In this document: positions 36,542-44,655 of the stretch, one piece after another
Position numbering within the stretch: the stretch's first letter is position 1
How the letters are laid out: each line of letters begins with the position of its first letter
Source: WHSW01 sp963722175
Lineage (GTDB): Bacteria > Actinomycetota > Thermoleophilia > Solirubrobacterales > 70-9
Assembly (NCBI GenBank): GCA_963722175.1
Contig: CAVRKA010000003.1
Location: 1-64,000, forward strand
Length of the DNA: 64,000 nucleotides
Direction: 5' to 3'
Program-made: the position numbers and the translations under genes
The notes under the pieces: generated by a model
The model's database searches: none
Told to the model about the DNA's origin: nothing
Seen by the model: the letters and a program-made list of their open reading frames with translations, nothing else

Positions 36542-36547
36542 ATCGTA
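36542..36547 (-). promoter_or_regulatory. -10 box of the SnoaL-like gene
   Basis: TACGAT on the minus strand, 8 bases before the ATG at 36533; leaderless-type spacing. Confidence 0.35.
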
Positions 36548-36592
36548 GTCGCGGGCGGCGCAACTCCGGGCGCCGGGATCGGTTCTACCGAC

Positions 36593-37318
36593 GTGAGCCC
36601 GCCCCTCGTGCTCCAGGTCGCGATCGTCTCGTCCCTGCTTGCGGTCGGTGCCGCGGCGCCGGCTCTCGCAACGCAGGTCAGCGTCCAGGACCCGGTCACC
36701 GAGGGCCGCGGCTCGGCCGGCTCGATCACCGTCACCGGCGATCCTGGCGACAACCACATCGTCGTCCACTGGAGCCGGGAACGGCGAGCGCTGATCGTGG
36801 AGGACAGCCGGCGCGTCCGGAGCGAGCGCTGTGATCGCCTCGGCGCGAAGCAGGTCAGTTGCCCGTTTGCCTACGAGGACGTCTGGATCTACGGGGACAA
36901 GGGCCGCGACACGATCGTGATCCGCAAGCGCACGACCCGGTTCGAGACCATCTTCGCCTACGGCGGCCGCGGGAGGGACGGCCTGCTCGGCGGTGACGGC
37001 GACGACTACCTCTCCGGCGACCTTGGCGACGATCGACTTGATGGTCGCGGGGGGCTCGACTCCCTCGACGGCGACCCGTTGGTCCTCGGCGGCGGGCTTC
37101 CCGCCGGCGACGACGTCCTCCGCGGCGGCTCAGGCACCGACTTCCTCACCGAGTACAGAGACCGCGGCGCCGACGCCATGTTCGGGGAGGGAGGCAACGA
37201 CTACCTCAACGCCTCCGACGGATCTCGTGATCGGGTGCTCGACGGCGGCCCCGGCGGCTCGGACTATTGCGAGGCGGATCGCATCGATCCAGCGCCGGTC
37301 CACTGCGAGCGGCGCTGA
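36593..37318 (+). CDS. Secreted RTX-type calcium-binding repeat protein
   Basis: A 241-residue exported protein starting at GTG. The signal peptide (LVLQVAIVSSLLAVGAAAPALA) precedes a small beta domain and then nonapeptide-like repeats of the hemolysin type: GGRGRDGLLGGDGDDYLSGD, LGDDRLDGRGGLDSLDGD, GGSGTDFL, GEGGNDYLNASDGSRDRVLDGG. These form calcium-bound parallel beta-rolls. Four cysteines flank the repeats and may form disulfides. No enzymatic domain is visible, so it is probably a surface or extracellular structural protein. Confidence 0.8.
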   Translation: MSPPLVLQVAIVSSLLAVGAAAPALATQVSVQDPVTEGRGSAGSITVTGDPGDNHIVVHWSRERRALIVEDSRRVRSERCDRLGAKQVSCPFAYEDVWIYGDKGRDTIVIRKRTTRFETIFAYGGRGRDGLLGGDGDDYLSGDLGDDRLDGRGGLDSLDGDPLVLGGGLPAGDDVLRGGSGTDFLTEYRDRGADAMFGEGGNDYLNASDGSRDRVLDGGPGGSDYCEADRIDPAPVHCERR

Positions 37319-37322
37319 GCGG

Positions 37323-38648
37323 TCAGCGCAACGCCCTGCGCATGAGCTTTCCCGAACCGGTCCGCGGGAGCTCATCGACGAACTCGTAACGCTTCGGGAC
37401 CTTGTAGCCGGCCAGCTCGGAGGCGCAATGCGACCGCAGGTCCTCGGCGCCGACCCGGGCGTCGCCGCGGAGGACGACGACCGCGGTGACCGCCTCCTGC
37501 CACTCCGGATCGGCGCGCCCGACGACGGCCGCCTCGGCGACGTCGGGGTGGCGCATCAGGACGTCCTCGACCTCGCTCGGGAGCACGTTCTCGCCGCCGG
37601 TGACGATCATCTCGCCGATCCGGCCGCGGACGTAGAGGAAGCCGTCCTCGTCGATCCGGCCCAGGTCGCCGGTGTGCAGCCAGCCGTCCTCGTCGGCGAC
37701 CCCCGGGGCGACGGTCGGACCCTGGACGAGGATCTCGCCGTCCTGAATCCGCAGGTGGGTGGTGAGCAGCGGCCGGCCGGAGGAGCCGACCTTGCGCTCC
37801 GCGTCGGGCGGCGAGAGCGTGGTCACCTGCGAGGCCGTCTCGGTCAGCCCGTAGGTCTGGACCACGGTCGCCCCCCGGCCGATCGCCTCCTCGAGCACCT
37901 CGGCCGGGACCGGCCCGCCGCCGACGAGCACCGCCCGCAGCGGCAGCAGGTCGACGTCCGCCTCGAGCAGGCGCGCGAGCTGGGTCGCGACCAATGAGAT
38001 CACGGTCACCCCGTCCCCCTCCAGCGACGACGCGATCCGGTCGACGTCGAAGCCGTCGTGGACGACCGCGGCGGTGCCGTAGATCACGCTGCGCATCACG
38101 ATCGAGAGCCCGCCGACGTGGAACAGCGGCAGGCAACAGAGCCAGCGATCGGTGGGCTCGACGCCGAGGTTGAACGCCGAGCCGACCGCGCTCCACAGGT
38201 GGTTCCCGTAGGTGAGCCCGACGGCGCGCGGCCCGCCGGAGCTGCCGCTGGTGAGGATGCGGCAGTGCAGCGCGTCGAGGTCGTGCTCGCCGAGCAGCGG
38301 CAGGTCCGCCTCTGTCATCCCGAGGTCGGGGGTCCCGTTGACGGTCAGCAACGGCTCGGCGCGGGCGAGCTCGGCGTCCAGCTCGGCCTCCGTGAGCCGG
38401 GTGTTGACCGGGTAGAGGACGGCTCCGAGCTTCATCAGCGCGTGGACGAGGACCACGTACTGGAGCCCCGCCGGGAGCATCACCGCCACAGTGGCCCGGC
38501 GGCGGGCGCCGCGGGCGGCGAGCCGGCGGGCCGTGGCGGTGGCCTCGCGCTCGAGCTCGGCGTAGGTGATCGAGATCCCGTCGGCGATCAGCGCGCAGCG
38601 GTCGGGACAAGTCTGCGCTCGCTGTGAGAGCCAGTTGTCGAGCAGCAT
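37323..38648 (-). CDS. menE: o-Succinylbenzoate-CoA ligase
   Basis: This 441-residue ANL-superfamily enzyme activates o-succinylbenzoate with ATP and CoA in menaquinone synthesis. It has a phosphate-binding loop ILTSGSSGGPRAVGLTYGN (with Arg where Lys is usual), VQTYGLTETASQVT, the GWLHTGDLGRIDEDGFLYVRGR hinge region, and the C-terminal catalytic lysine in LPRTGSGKLMRR. Assignment to MenE rather than another acyl-CoA ligase rests on its position divergent from menB-menA-menC-menD. The ATG at 38648 was chosen; an alternative starts at 38669. Confidence 0.88.
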   Translation of the reverse strand: MLLDNWLSQRAQTCPDRCALIADGISITYAELEREATATARRLAARGARRRATVAVMLPAGLQYVVLVHALMKLGAVLYPVNTRLTEAELDAELARAEPLLTVNGTPDLGMTEADLPLLGEHDLDALHCRILTSGSSGGPRAVGLTYGNHLWSAVGSAFNLGVEPTDRWLCCLPLFHVGGLSIVMRSVIYGTAAVVHDGFDVDRIASSLEGDGVTVISLVATQLARLLEADVDLLPLRAVLVGGGPVPAEVLEEAIGRGATVVQTYGLTETASQVTTLSPPDAERKVGSSGRPLLTTHLRIQDGEILVQGPTVAPGVADEDGWLHTGDLGRIDEDGFLYVRGRIGEMIVTGGENVLPSEVEDVLMRHPDVAEAAVVGRADPEWQEAVTAVVVLRGDARVGAEDLRSHCASELAGYKVPKRYEFVDELPRTGSGKLMRRALR

Positions 38649-38721
38649 CTTTAGCGGTGCCTCACGCAACGTGTCGCCGACACTGACGGGATCAGATCGC
38701 CGTCATGCGTCGTCCTCGGTC

Positions 38722-38746
38722 GCCCGAATAGCGCTGCTATCCGGGC
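38722..38746. promoter_or_regulatory. Palindrome in the menE-menB divergent region
   Basis: GCCCGAATAGC and GCTATCCGGGC are inverted arms of 11 bases with one mismatch around a 3-base centre. It sits midway between the divergent menE and menB genes and is a plausible shared operator for the menaquinone genes. Two copies of GCCTGGCGA also lie nearby (around 38761 and 38789). Confidence 0.4.
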
Positions 38747-38815
38747 TTCCTGCGTCCTCGCCTGGCGACGCCTGCTCCGCGTCATTGCCTGGCGAACGTT
38801 ACGAGAGTCACCGCT

Positions 38816-39712
38816 GTGGCATTGTTGCGGCCCGTGCCGACCCCGCACAAGGACGCCCCGCCGCAGGCAGAGTTGTACGCGCCGATCGAGTGGCGCGAGG
38901 CCGCCGAGTACGGCGACATCCTCTACGAGCGCGCCGAGGCGATCGCCCGGATCACGATCAACCGGCCCGAGGTCCGGAACGCGTTCCGGCCTCAGACGCT
39001 GGCCGAGCTGCGTGACGCGTTCACCCGAGCCCGCGACGACACCGAGGTCGGGGCGATCATCTTCACGGGCGCCGGCGGCGAGGCGTTCTGCGCCGGCGGC
39101 GACCAGAGGATCCGCGGCGACGACGGCTACATCGGCGACGACGAGGTCGCCGAGCAGGGCGTCGGCCGCCTCGACGTCGGCGATCTGCACGTCCAGATCC
39201 GGCGCCTGCCCAAACCCGTGCTCGCTGCCGTGGCCGGCTACGCCGTCGGCGGCGGCCAGATCCTGCACCTCGTCTGCGACCTCTCGATCGCCGCCGACAA
39301 CGCGGTCTTCGGCCAAACCGGCCCGCGGGTCGGGAGCTTCGACGGCGGCTTCGGCGCCGGCCTGCTGGCGCGCGCGGTCGGGGTGCGCAAGGCAAAGGAG
39401 ATCTGGTTCCTGTGCCGGCTCTACGGCGCCGACGAGGCGCTCGAGATGGGGCTGGTCAACGCGGTCGTCCCGCTCGACGACCTCGAGCGCGAGTCGGTGG
39501 CCTGGTGCCGCGAGATGACCAGCCTCTCCCCCCTCTCGCTGCGCCTCCTGAAGGCGAGCTTCAACGCCGCCGAGGACGGGCTCACCGGCCTCCAGCAGCT
39601 GTCCCACGACGCCACCCTCCTCTTCTACATGACCGAGGAGGGACAGGAGGGCCGCGACTCATGGAAGCGCGGCGAGCGCCCCGACTTCTCGAAGTTCCCG
39701 AAGCGACCTTGA
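38816..39712 (+). CDS. menB: 1,4-Dihydroxy-2-naphthoyl-CoA synthase
   Basis: This 298-residue crotonase-family enzyme cyclises o-succinylbenzoyl-CoA to the naphthoate ring. It shows the oxyanion-hole segments EAFCAGGDQRIRGDDGY and AGYAVGGGQILHLVCDLSIAAD, and the MenB-specific FGQTGPRVGSFDGGFGAGLLARAVG, ending in FSKFPKRP, typical of the family C-terminus (FxxFPRxP). It starts at GTG. It is first of the plus-strand run menB-menA-menC-menD, but a strong terminator-like hairpin follows it. Confidence 0.96.
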   Translation: MALLRPVPTPHKDAPPQAELYAPIEWREAAEYGDILYERAEAIARITINRPEVRNAFRPQTLAELRDAFTRARDDTEVGAIIFTGAGGEAFCAGGDQRIRGDDGYIGDDEVAEQGVGRLDVGDLHVQIRRLPKPVLAAVAGYAVGGGQILHLVCDLSIAADNAVFGQTGPRVGSFDGGFGAGLLARAVGVRKAKEIWFLCRLYGADEALEMGLVNAVVPLDDLERESVAWCREMTSLSPLSLRLLKASFNAAEDGLTGLQQLSHDATLLFYMTEEGQEGRDSWKRGERPDFSKFPKRP

Positions 39713-39782
39713 ACGCCCGCGGGCGGCGCCGGCTGCGCACTTTGGGTCCCGATGGGATTACCAACCATGCGCTCCGATCAAG

Positions 39783-39828
39783 CGAGCCGCACCTTGACCC
39801 CCCTATATGGGGGTTTTCGTGCGGCTCG
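39783..39828 (+). terminator. Intrinsic terminator/long inverted repeat between menB and menA
   Basis: An inner stem CCCCC-TATAT-GGGGG is followed at once by TTTT (39814-39817), a standard intrinsic terminator on the plus strand. Around it lies a second perfect 10-bp stem, CGAGCCGCAC (39783-39792) with GTGCGGCTCG (39819-39828), so the whole 46 bases can fold into one long hairpin. It would end or limit transcription after menB. Confidence 0.75.
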
Positions 39829-39872
39829 ATCGTCGTATGGCCCTGTGCGATCCCCCAAGTGGCGGGCCGCTA

Positions 39873-40835
39873 GTGGGTGGCCTGCGCATCTGGCTGATGG
39901 CCGCGAGACCGCGGACGCTGCCCGCGGCGATCGCGCCGGTGCTGGTGGGCAGCGCCGCCGCCTGGTGGATGTCGAACGACGTCTGCAACACGCTCCAGGA
40001 CCGGGGCGCCGCGGCGGCCGACGGCGGCTACGTCCTTGTCTTCTGCGACCCCACCTTCCGTTGGGGCGCGTTCGCCGCCGCGCTGGTCGGCTCGATCTTC
40101 ATCCAGATCGGGACAAACCTCGCCAACGACTACTCCGACGCGAAGCGCGGGGCCGATACCGCCGACCGCCTCGGGCCGGTCCGGGTCACATCGGCCGGGC
40201 TGGTCGCGCCGCGGCGGGTCCTGTACGCGACCTGGCTCGCGTTCGCGGTCGCCGTCGCGGCGGGGATCTACCTGGCGACCGTGGCCGGTCCGATCATCAT
40301 CGCCGTCGGCGCCGCGTCGATCGCCGCCGGCGTGCTCTACACCGGTGGCCCGCGCCCGTACGGCTACGCCGGCATGGGCGAGCTGTTCGTCTTCCTCTTC
40401 TTCGGACTCGTCGCCGTCAACGGCTCCTACTACGTCCAGCTCGAGGAGCTCGACTGGCTGCCGTTCTGGCTCTCGCTCTGTGTCGGGCTGCTGTCGACAG
40501 CGATCCTCGTGGTCAACAACATCCGCGATCTGGAGACCGATCGCCGCGCCGGCAAGCGCACCCTCGCGGTGCGCCTCGGCCGCGAGCGCACCCGGGTCCT
40601 CTACCAGGCGTGCGTGGGCGGAGCCTTCGTCATCCTCGCCGTCGGCCTCGCGGCTTCGGACGGGCCGTGGGCCGCCTTCCTCGGCGTGCTCGCGGCGCCC
40701 CTCGCGTGGCGCCCGCTGCAGGCTGTGCTGACCCGCACCGACGGACCGGCCTTGAACGCCGCGCTCGGCCAGACCGGCGCCGTGCTCGGAGTCTTCAGCC
40801 TCCTCGTCAGTGCCGGGCTGCTGATCGCGGCCTAG
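39873..40835 (+). CDS. menA: 1,4-Dihydroxy-2-naphthoate polyprenyltransferase
   Basis: A UbiA-family membrane enzyme of about 320 residues that attaches the isoprenoid tail to dihydroxynaphthoate and releases CO2. It has the two Asp-rich motifs, NDYSDAKRGADT and NNIRDLETDRRAGKRTLAVRLG, and eight or so hydrophobic helices (for example LATVAGPIIIAVGAASIAAGVLYT). The GTG at 39873 is chosen, with ATG at 39897 as the alternative. The frame is open further upstream but those starts fall inside the menB terminator hairpin. menC follows three bases after its stop. Confidence 0.93.
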   Translation: MGGLRIWLMAARPRTLPAAIAPVLVGSAAAWWMSNDVCNTLQDRGAAAADGGYVLVFCDPTFRWGAFAAALVGSIFIQIGTNLANDYSDAKRGADTADRLGPVRVTSAGLVAPRRVLYATWLAFAVAVAAGIYLATVAGPIIIAVGAASIAAGVLYTGGPRPYGYAGMGELFVFLFFGLVAVNGSYYVQLEELDWLPFWLSLCVGLLSTAILVVNNIRDLETDRRAGKRTLAVRLGRERTRVLYQACVGGAFVILAVGLAASDGPWAAFLGVLAAPLAWRPLQAVLTRTDGPALNAALGQTGAVLGVFSLLVSAGLLIAA

Positions 40836-40837
40836 AG

Positions 40838-41956
40838 ATGAAGCTCGTCGAGGTCGAGGTGATCCCGTACGCGCTCCCGTTCGAGCGCCCCTACGTGACC
40901 GCGCGCGGGACGCTCGAGCGCCGCGAGATCGTGCTCGCGAGGCTGATCACGGACGAGGGGATCGTCGGGCTCGGCGAGGCGGTGCCGCTGGCGCTGCGCG
41001 GCGGGGCCGATCTGGCCGCGGTGGGGCGCGGGATCCGCAAGGGCACCCGCCGGCTGCGGCGCGGCGACCTCTCCGACTTCTCCGGCGACGAGCCGACCCT
41101 GGCGGCCGTCGACGCCTTCGTCCACAGCGTCGCCGGGAGGCGGATCCCGGCCCCGGCGAAGGCGGCGATCGAGATGGCGGTCTTCGACCTGGCCGGCAAG
41201 GCCTCTGGCCGGCCGCTGTGGTCGCTGCTCGGCGCGACCGAGGCCCGCCCGGTCGCCTGCAACGCGACCCTGGTGGCCGGCTCGCCGGCGGCGGTCGCCG
41301 ACGACGCCGCGCGCTGGGCGGCGCGGGGCTTCACCACGTTCAAGCTGAAGCTCGGGGTCGGCGACGACGTCGCCCAGGTGCGGGCGGTGCGCGAGCGCGT
41401 CGGGCCGGACGCCAAGCTGCGCGTCGACGTCAACGGGGCGTGGAGCGTCGACGAGGCGCTCGGGGCGCTGCGGATGCTCGAGCCGCTCGGGATCGAGCTC
41501 GCCGAGCAGCCGGTCGCGTCGGTCGCCGAGATGGCCGAGATCACCGCGGCGCTTCCGATCCCGATCGCCGCCGACGAGATCGTCGCCTCGGTCAAGGAGG
41601 CCGAGCGGGCGAAGCGCGCCGGCGCCTGCGACCTGGCGACCGTGAAGCTGGCCAAGGTGGGCGGGATCGGCGAGGCGAACGGAATCGCGAAGGCGCTGCC
41701 GATCTACCTCTCGAGCGCCCTCGACGGGCCGCTCGGGATCGCCGCCGCAGCCCACGCCGCGCAGGTGCTGCCGGAGCATGGGCCGGCCGTGGGGATCGCG
41801 CACGGGCTCGCAACGCAGCTGCTGTTCTCGTCCACGGTGGCGACGCGTGAGTGTGCGCTCGCGGACGGGCTGCTGAGCGTTCCGGACGGCCCCGGGCTCG
41901 GGGTCGAGCTCGACGACGAGGCGCTGGCGAAGCACCGGATCGACGGGCCGCAATAG
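40838..41956 (+). CDS. menC: o-Succinylbenzoate synthase
   Basis: This 372-residue enolase-superfamily enzyme dehydrates SHCHC to o-succinylbenzoate. The barrel carries the expected ligands: TFKLKLG (KxK acid/base), VDVNGAW (first metal Asp), LAEQPV (Glu), AADEI (Asp) and the opposite lysine in TVKLAKVGG. By sequence alone it could be a dipeptide epimerase or muconate cycloisomerase-like member, but its place between menA and menD makes MenC by far the best call. Confidence 0.9.
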   Translation: MKLVEVEVIPYALPFERPYVTARGTLERREIVLARLITDEGIVGLGEAVPLALRGGADLAAVGRGIRKGTRRLRRGDLSDFSGDEPTLAAVDAFVHSVAGRRIPAPAKAAIEMAVFDLAGKASGRPLWSLLGATEARPVACNATLVAGSPAAVADDAARWAARGFTTFKLKLGVGDDVAQVRAVRERVGPDAKLRVDVNGAWSVDEALGALRMLEPLGIELAEQPVASVAEMAEITAALPIPIAADEIVASVKEAERAKRAGACDLATVKLAKVGGIGEANGIAKALPIYLSSALDGPLGIAAAAHAAQVLPEHGPAVGIAHGLATQLLFSSTVATRECALADGLLSVPDGPGLGVELDDEALAKHRIDGPQ

Positions 41957-41967
41957 CGTTTCCGCAG

Positions 41968-43725
41968 ATGGACCGCACCAATCGCAACACGGCGCTCGCC
42001 TCGGCCCTGGTCGAGGAGCTCGGGCGCTGCGGCGTGCGGACCGCGGTGATCTGCCCGGGCTCGCGCTCGACCCCGCTGGCGCTCGCCCTCTGGCGCGAGC
42101 CCGCGATCGACGCCCGGGTGATTCTCGACGAGCGCTCGGCTGCGTTCTTCGCGCTCGGCGGTGCGCAGGCGACGAGGACGCCGGTGGCGGTGCTCAGCAC
42201 CTCGGGGACCGCGGCGGCGAACTTCCATCCTGCCGTCTGCGAGGCCGACGAATCCGGCGTTCCGCTGATCGTGCTGACCGCCGACCGGCCGCCCGAGCTG
42301 CGCGAGATCGGCGCCGGCCAGACGATCGACCAGCTGAAGCTCTACGGCGACGCGGTGCGCTGGTTCTGCGAGGTCGGGACCCACGACGCCGACGACGCCG
42401 GGCTGCTCCACTATCGCTCGATCGCCTGCCGGGCCTTCTGGACGGCGGCCGGCGATCCGCGCCCGGGCCCGGTCCACCTGAACGTCGCCTGGCGCGACCC
42501 GCTCGGCCCCGAACCGCGACCGGACGACGTGACCGCCACCCTGCCGCTGGCGCTCGAGGGCCGTGACGGCGGCCGCCCCCTGACCACCGTGCCACCCGCC
42601 CCGGTCCCGGTCGCGCCGGAGCTCGCCGAGGCGCTGGCCCAGCGGATCCGCTCGGCCGGGCGCGGCCTGATCGTCGCCGGCCGGATGCCCGCCGGGGCCG
42701 CGGCGCAGATCGCCGCGCTCGCCGCGCGGACCGGCTATCCGATCCTCGCCGAGCCGACCTCGCAGCTGCGGCTCGGGCGGCACGACCGGTCGCTCGTCGT
42801 CTCGGCCTACGAGCCGATCGCCCGCCTCCGGCCGCCGTCGCTGGCCCCCGAGCTGGTGCTGCGGTTCGGGGAGATGCCGACCTGCAAGCCGCTGCGGCAG
42901 TGGCTCGCCGAGCTGCCCGAGGCCGCGCAGCTGGTGGTCGACGCCGGCCGCGCCTGGAACGATCCGACCCGGATCGCCGGCGCGATCGTCCGCGCCGAGC
43001 CGGCGGCGCTCTGCGAGGCGCTCGTCGAGACGCTGGGCGACGGCGCCGCCGACGATGCCTGGAGCCGGGCCTGGCTCGGCGCCGCGGCGGCCGCCACGGA
43101 GGCGAGCGAGGCGCAGCTCGATCGCGAGCCGGGCCCGACCGAGCCGGGACTCCAGGCGGCGCTCGGGCGCGCCTACGCCGACGGCGACCTCGTCTACACC
43201 GCCTCGAGCATGCCGATCCGCGACCAGGAGGCGTTCCTGCCCACCTCGGACGCCGCGGTGCTCTTCCTCGCCAACCGCGGCGCGAACGGGATCGACGGGC
43301 TGATCTCCTCGGGGATCGGCGCCGCGGTCGCGACCGGGCGCCCGGCCTGGATCGTGACCGGCGACCTCGGCCTCGTCCACGACGTCAACGGGCTCGCGGC
43401 CCTCCGCGACGCGGACGTCCCGATCCGGATCGTCTGCGCGAACAACCAAGGCGGCGGGATCTTCGAGTTCCTCCCTCAGGCCGGCCAGATCGAGCGCGAC
43501 GAGTTCGAGGCGCTGCTCGGGACGCCGTCAGGGATCGACCCCGGACGGATCGCCGCGCTCCACGACATCCCGCACACGCGACTCGCCGACCTCGGCGGGC
43601 TGGCGGCCGCGGGCGCGGCCACCGGGCTGATCGAGGTCCCGGTCGACCGCGCTGAGAACGTCGCCGTTCACGAGCGCCTCACCGCCGCCGCAACCGAGGC
43701 TGTTGCGGCGGCGGTCGGCGACTGA
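41968..43725 (+). CDS. menD: SEPHCHC synthase (2-succinyl-5-enolpyruvyl-6-hydroxy-3-cyclohexene-1-carboxylate synthase)
   Basis: This 585-residue ThDP-dependent enzyme adds succinic semialdehyde to isochorismate. The N-terminal domain has the conserved CPGSRSTPLALAL and VLDERSAAFFALGGA with the ThDP-activating glutamate; STSGTAAANFHPAV and TADRPPELREIGAGQTIDQ are MenD signatures. The C-terminal ThDP-binding motif is GDLGLVHDVNGLAALRDADVPIRIVCANNQGGGIFEFLPQ. It is the last gene of the plus-strand men run, 11 bases after menC. Confidence 0.96.
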   Translation: MDRTNRNTALASALVEELGRCGVRTAVICPGSRSTPLALALWREPAIDARVILDERSAAFFALGGAQATRTPVAVLSTSGTAAANFHPAVCEADESGVPLIVLTADRPPELREIGAGQTIDQLKLYGDAVRWFCEVGTHDADDAGLLHYRSIACRAFWTAAGDPRPGPVHLNVAWRDPLGPEPRPDDVTATLPLALEGRDGGRPLTTVPPAPVPVAPELAEALAQRIRSAGRGLIVAGRMPAGAAAQIAALAARTGYPILAEPTSQLRLGRHDRSLVVSAYEPIARLRPPSLAPELVLRFGEMPTCKPLRQWLAELPEAAQLVVDAGRAWNDPTRIAGAIVRAEPAALCEALVETLGDGAADDAWSRAWLGAAAAATEASEAQLDREPGPTEPGLQAALGRAYADGDLVYTASSMPIRDQEAFLPTSDAAVLFLANRGANGIDGLISSGIGAAVATGRPAWIVTGDLGLVHDVNGLAALRDADVPIRIVCANNQGGGIFEFLPQAGQIERDEFEALLGTPSGIDPGRIAALHDIPHTRLADLGGLAAAGAATGLIEVPVDRAENVAVHERLTAAATEAVAAAVGD

Positions 43726-43734
43726 GCGCGCCGT

Positions 43735-44556
43735 CTACTCGCTGGTCTCGAGCTGACCGCGGATCGCGCCGGCGGAGAACTCCCCGGTGTGAACGTTGCA
43801 GTAGAACTCGGCCGGGTTGTCCCGGATGTCGGCCACGAGGGCCGGGTCCACCATGGTCACACAGCGCGGACCGCCGTTGAGCGCCGTGCTCAGGTCGACG
43901 ACGATCGGTCCCGCGACTCCGAGCGGACCGTCGTGGATGTGCATCGCGGTCGCCGGCGCGAGGTTGCGGTAGCGAACGTCGATGCAGACCTTGCCGGTGG
44001 TGGCGTTCAGGTCGATGAAGGAGACGCCGGAGCCGTCCGGATCGCCCCCCGGGCTCGTCTCCTGGGCGCCGGTCATGCGGGCGAACTTGAACAGCGGCCC
44101 GCGCACGACCCCGAACGAGCTCGCGACCTGGCTGCGCTTGAGCTGCCCGCGCGTCGCACCGTTCGGGAACGGGTCGTTGTGGATGTTGAGGTAGAAGGAC
44201 GAGGGAGTGGCGGCGATGGCGTCGGCGTCCGCGTCCGTGACGCAGCGCGGGCTGCCATCGAGCGCCGGGGTCAGGTTGACCACGATCGGACCCCCGACGC
44301 CGGTCGCGCCGGCGTGGATGTGCATCAGGTTCGGCGGGTCCATGTTGCGGAAGCGGACCCCGATGCAGACCTCGTCGGTCGCCGGACGGATGTCGATCAG
44401 TGCCCCGCCGAAGGCGTTCGGGTCGCCCGGCCCGGGGACCTCCTGGTTGCCGCCGGTCTGCGCGAAGAACCTGGCGGCCGACGCGCTCGCCGTCCCGAAC
44501 AGAAGCATGCAGATACAGACCGCGCCAACCAGCTTGCCAACTCGCCTCGGTGTCAT
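43735..44556 (-). CDS. Secreted protein with two CHRD domains
   Basis: A 273-residue exported protein. The signal peptide (GKLVGAVCICMLLFGTASASA) is followed by two tandem copies of a CHRD domain, each starting FFAQTGGNQEVPGPGDP or FARMTGAQETSPGGDP and containing MHIHAGATGVGGPIVVNL or MHIHDGPLGVAGPIVVDL, and ending in GATRGQL or GAIRGQL. CHRD domains are found in chordin and many bacterial exported proteins, where their role is unclear. The ATG at 44556 follows an AGGAGG ribosome-binding site by 8 bases. Confidence 0.88.
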   Translation of the reverse strand: MTPRRVGKLVGAVCICMLLFGTASASAARFFAQTGGNQEVPGPGDPNAFGGALIDIRPATDEVCIGVRFRNMDPPNLMHIHAGATGVGGPIVVNLTPALDGSPRCVTDADADAIAATPSSFYLNIHNDPFPNGATRGQLKRSQVASSFGVVRGPLFKFARMTGAQETSPGGDPDGSGVSFIDLNATTGKVCIDVRYRNLAPATAMHIHDGPLGVAGPIVVDLSTALNGGPRCVTMVDPALVADIRDNPAEFYCNVHTGEFSAGAIRGQLETSE

Positions 44557-44586
44557 CCCGACTTCCTCCTCTTTGGCCCTTGTAAA

Positions 44587-44596
44587 GGTGTACACC
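44587..44596. promoter_or_regulatory. Palindrome upstream of the CHRD gene
   Basis: GGTGTACACC is a perfect 10-base palindrome about 30 bases before the CHRD gene start, within its 5' region. It might be an operator; it could also be chance. Confidence 0.25.
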
Positions 44597-44655
44597 CGAC
44601 TCTCTTACATACGGGCGACGAACGCAAATGGATCGCGGGCGTCACCGAGCCCGTG

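Noticed and set aside
39807..39872. Earlier ATG start for menA
   Set aside because: It falls inside the CCCCC-TATAT-GGGGG terminator hairpin and adds residues unlike any MenA.
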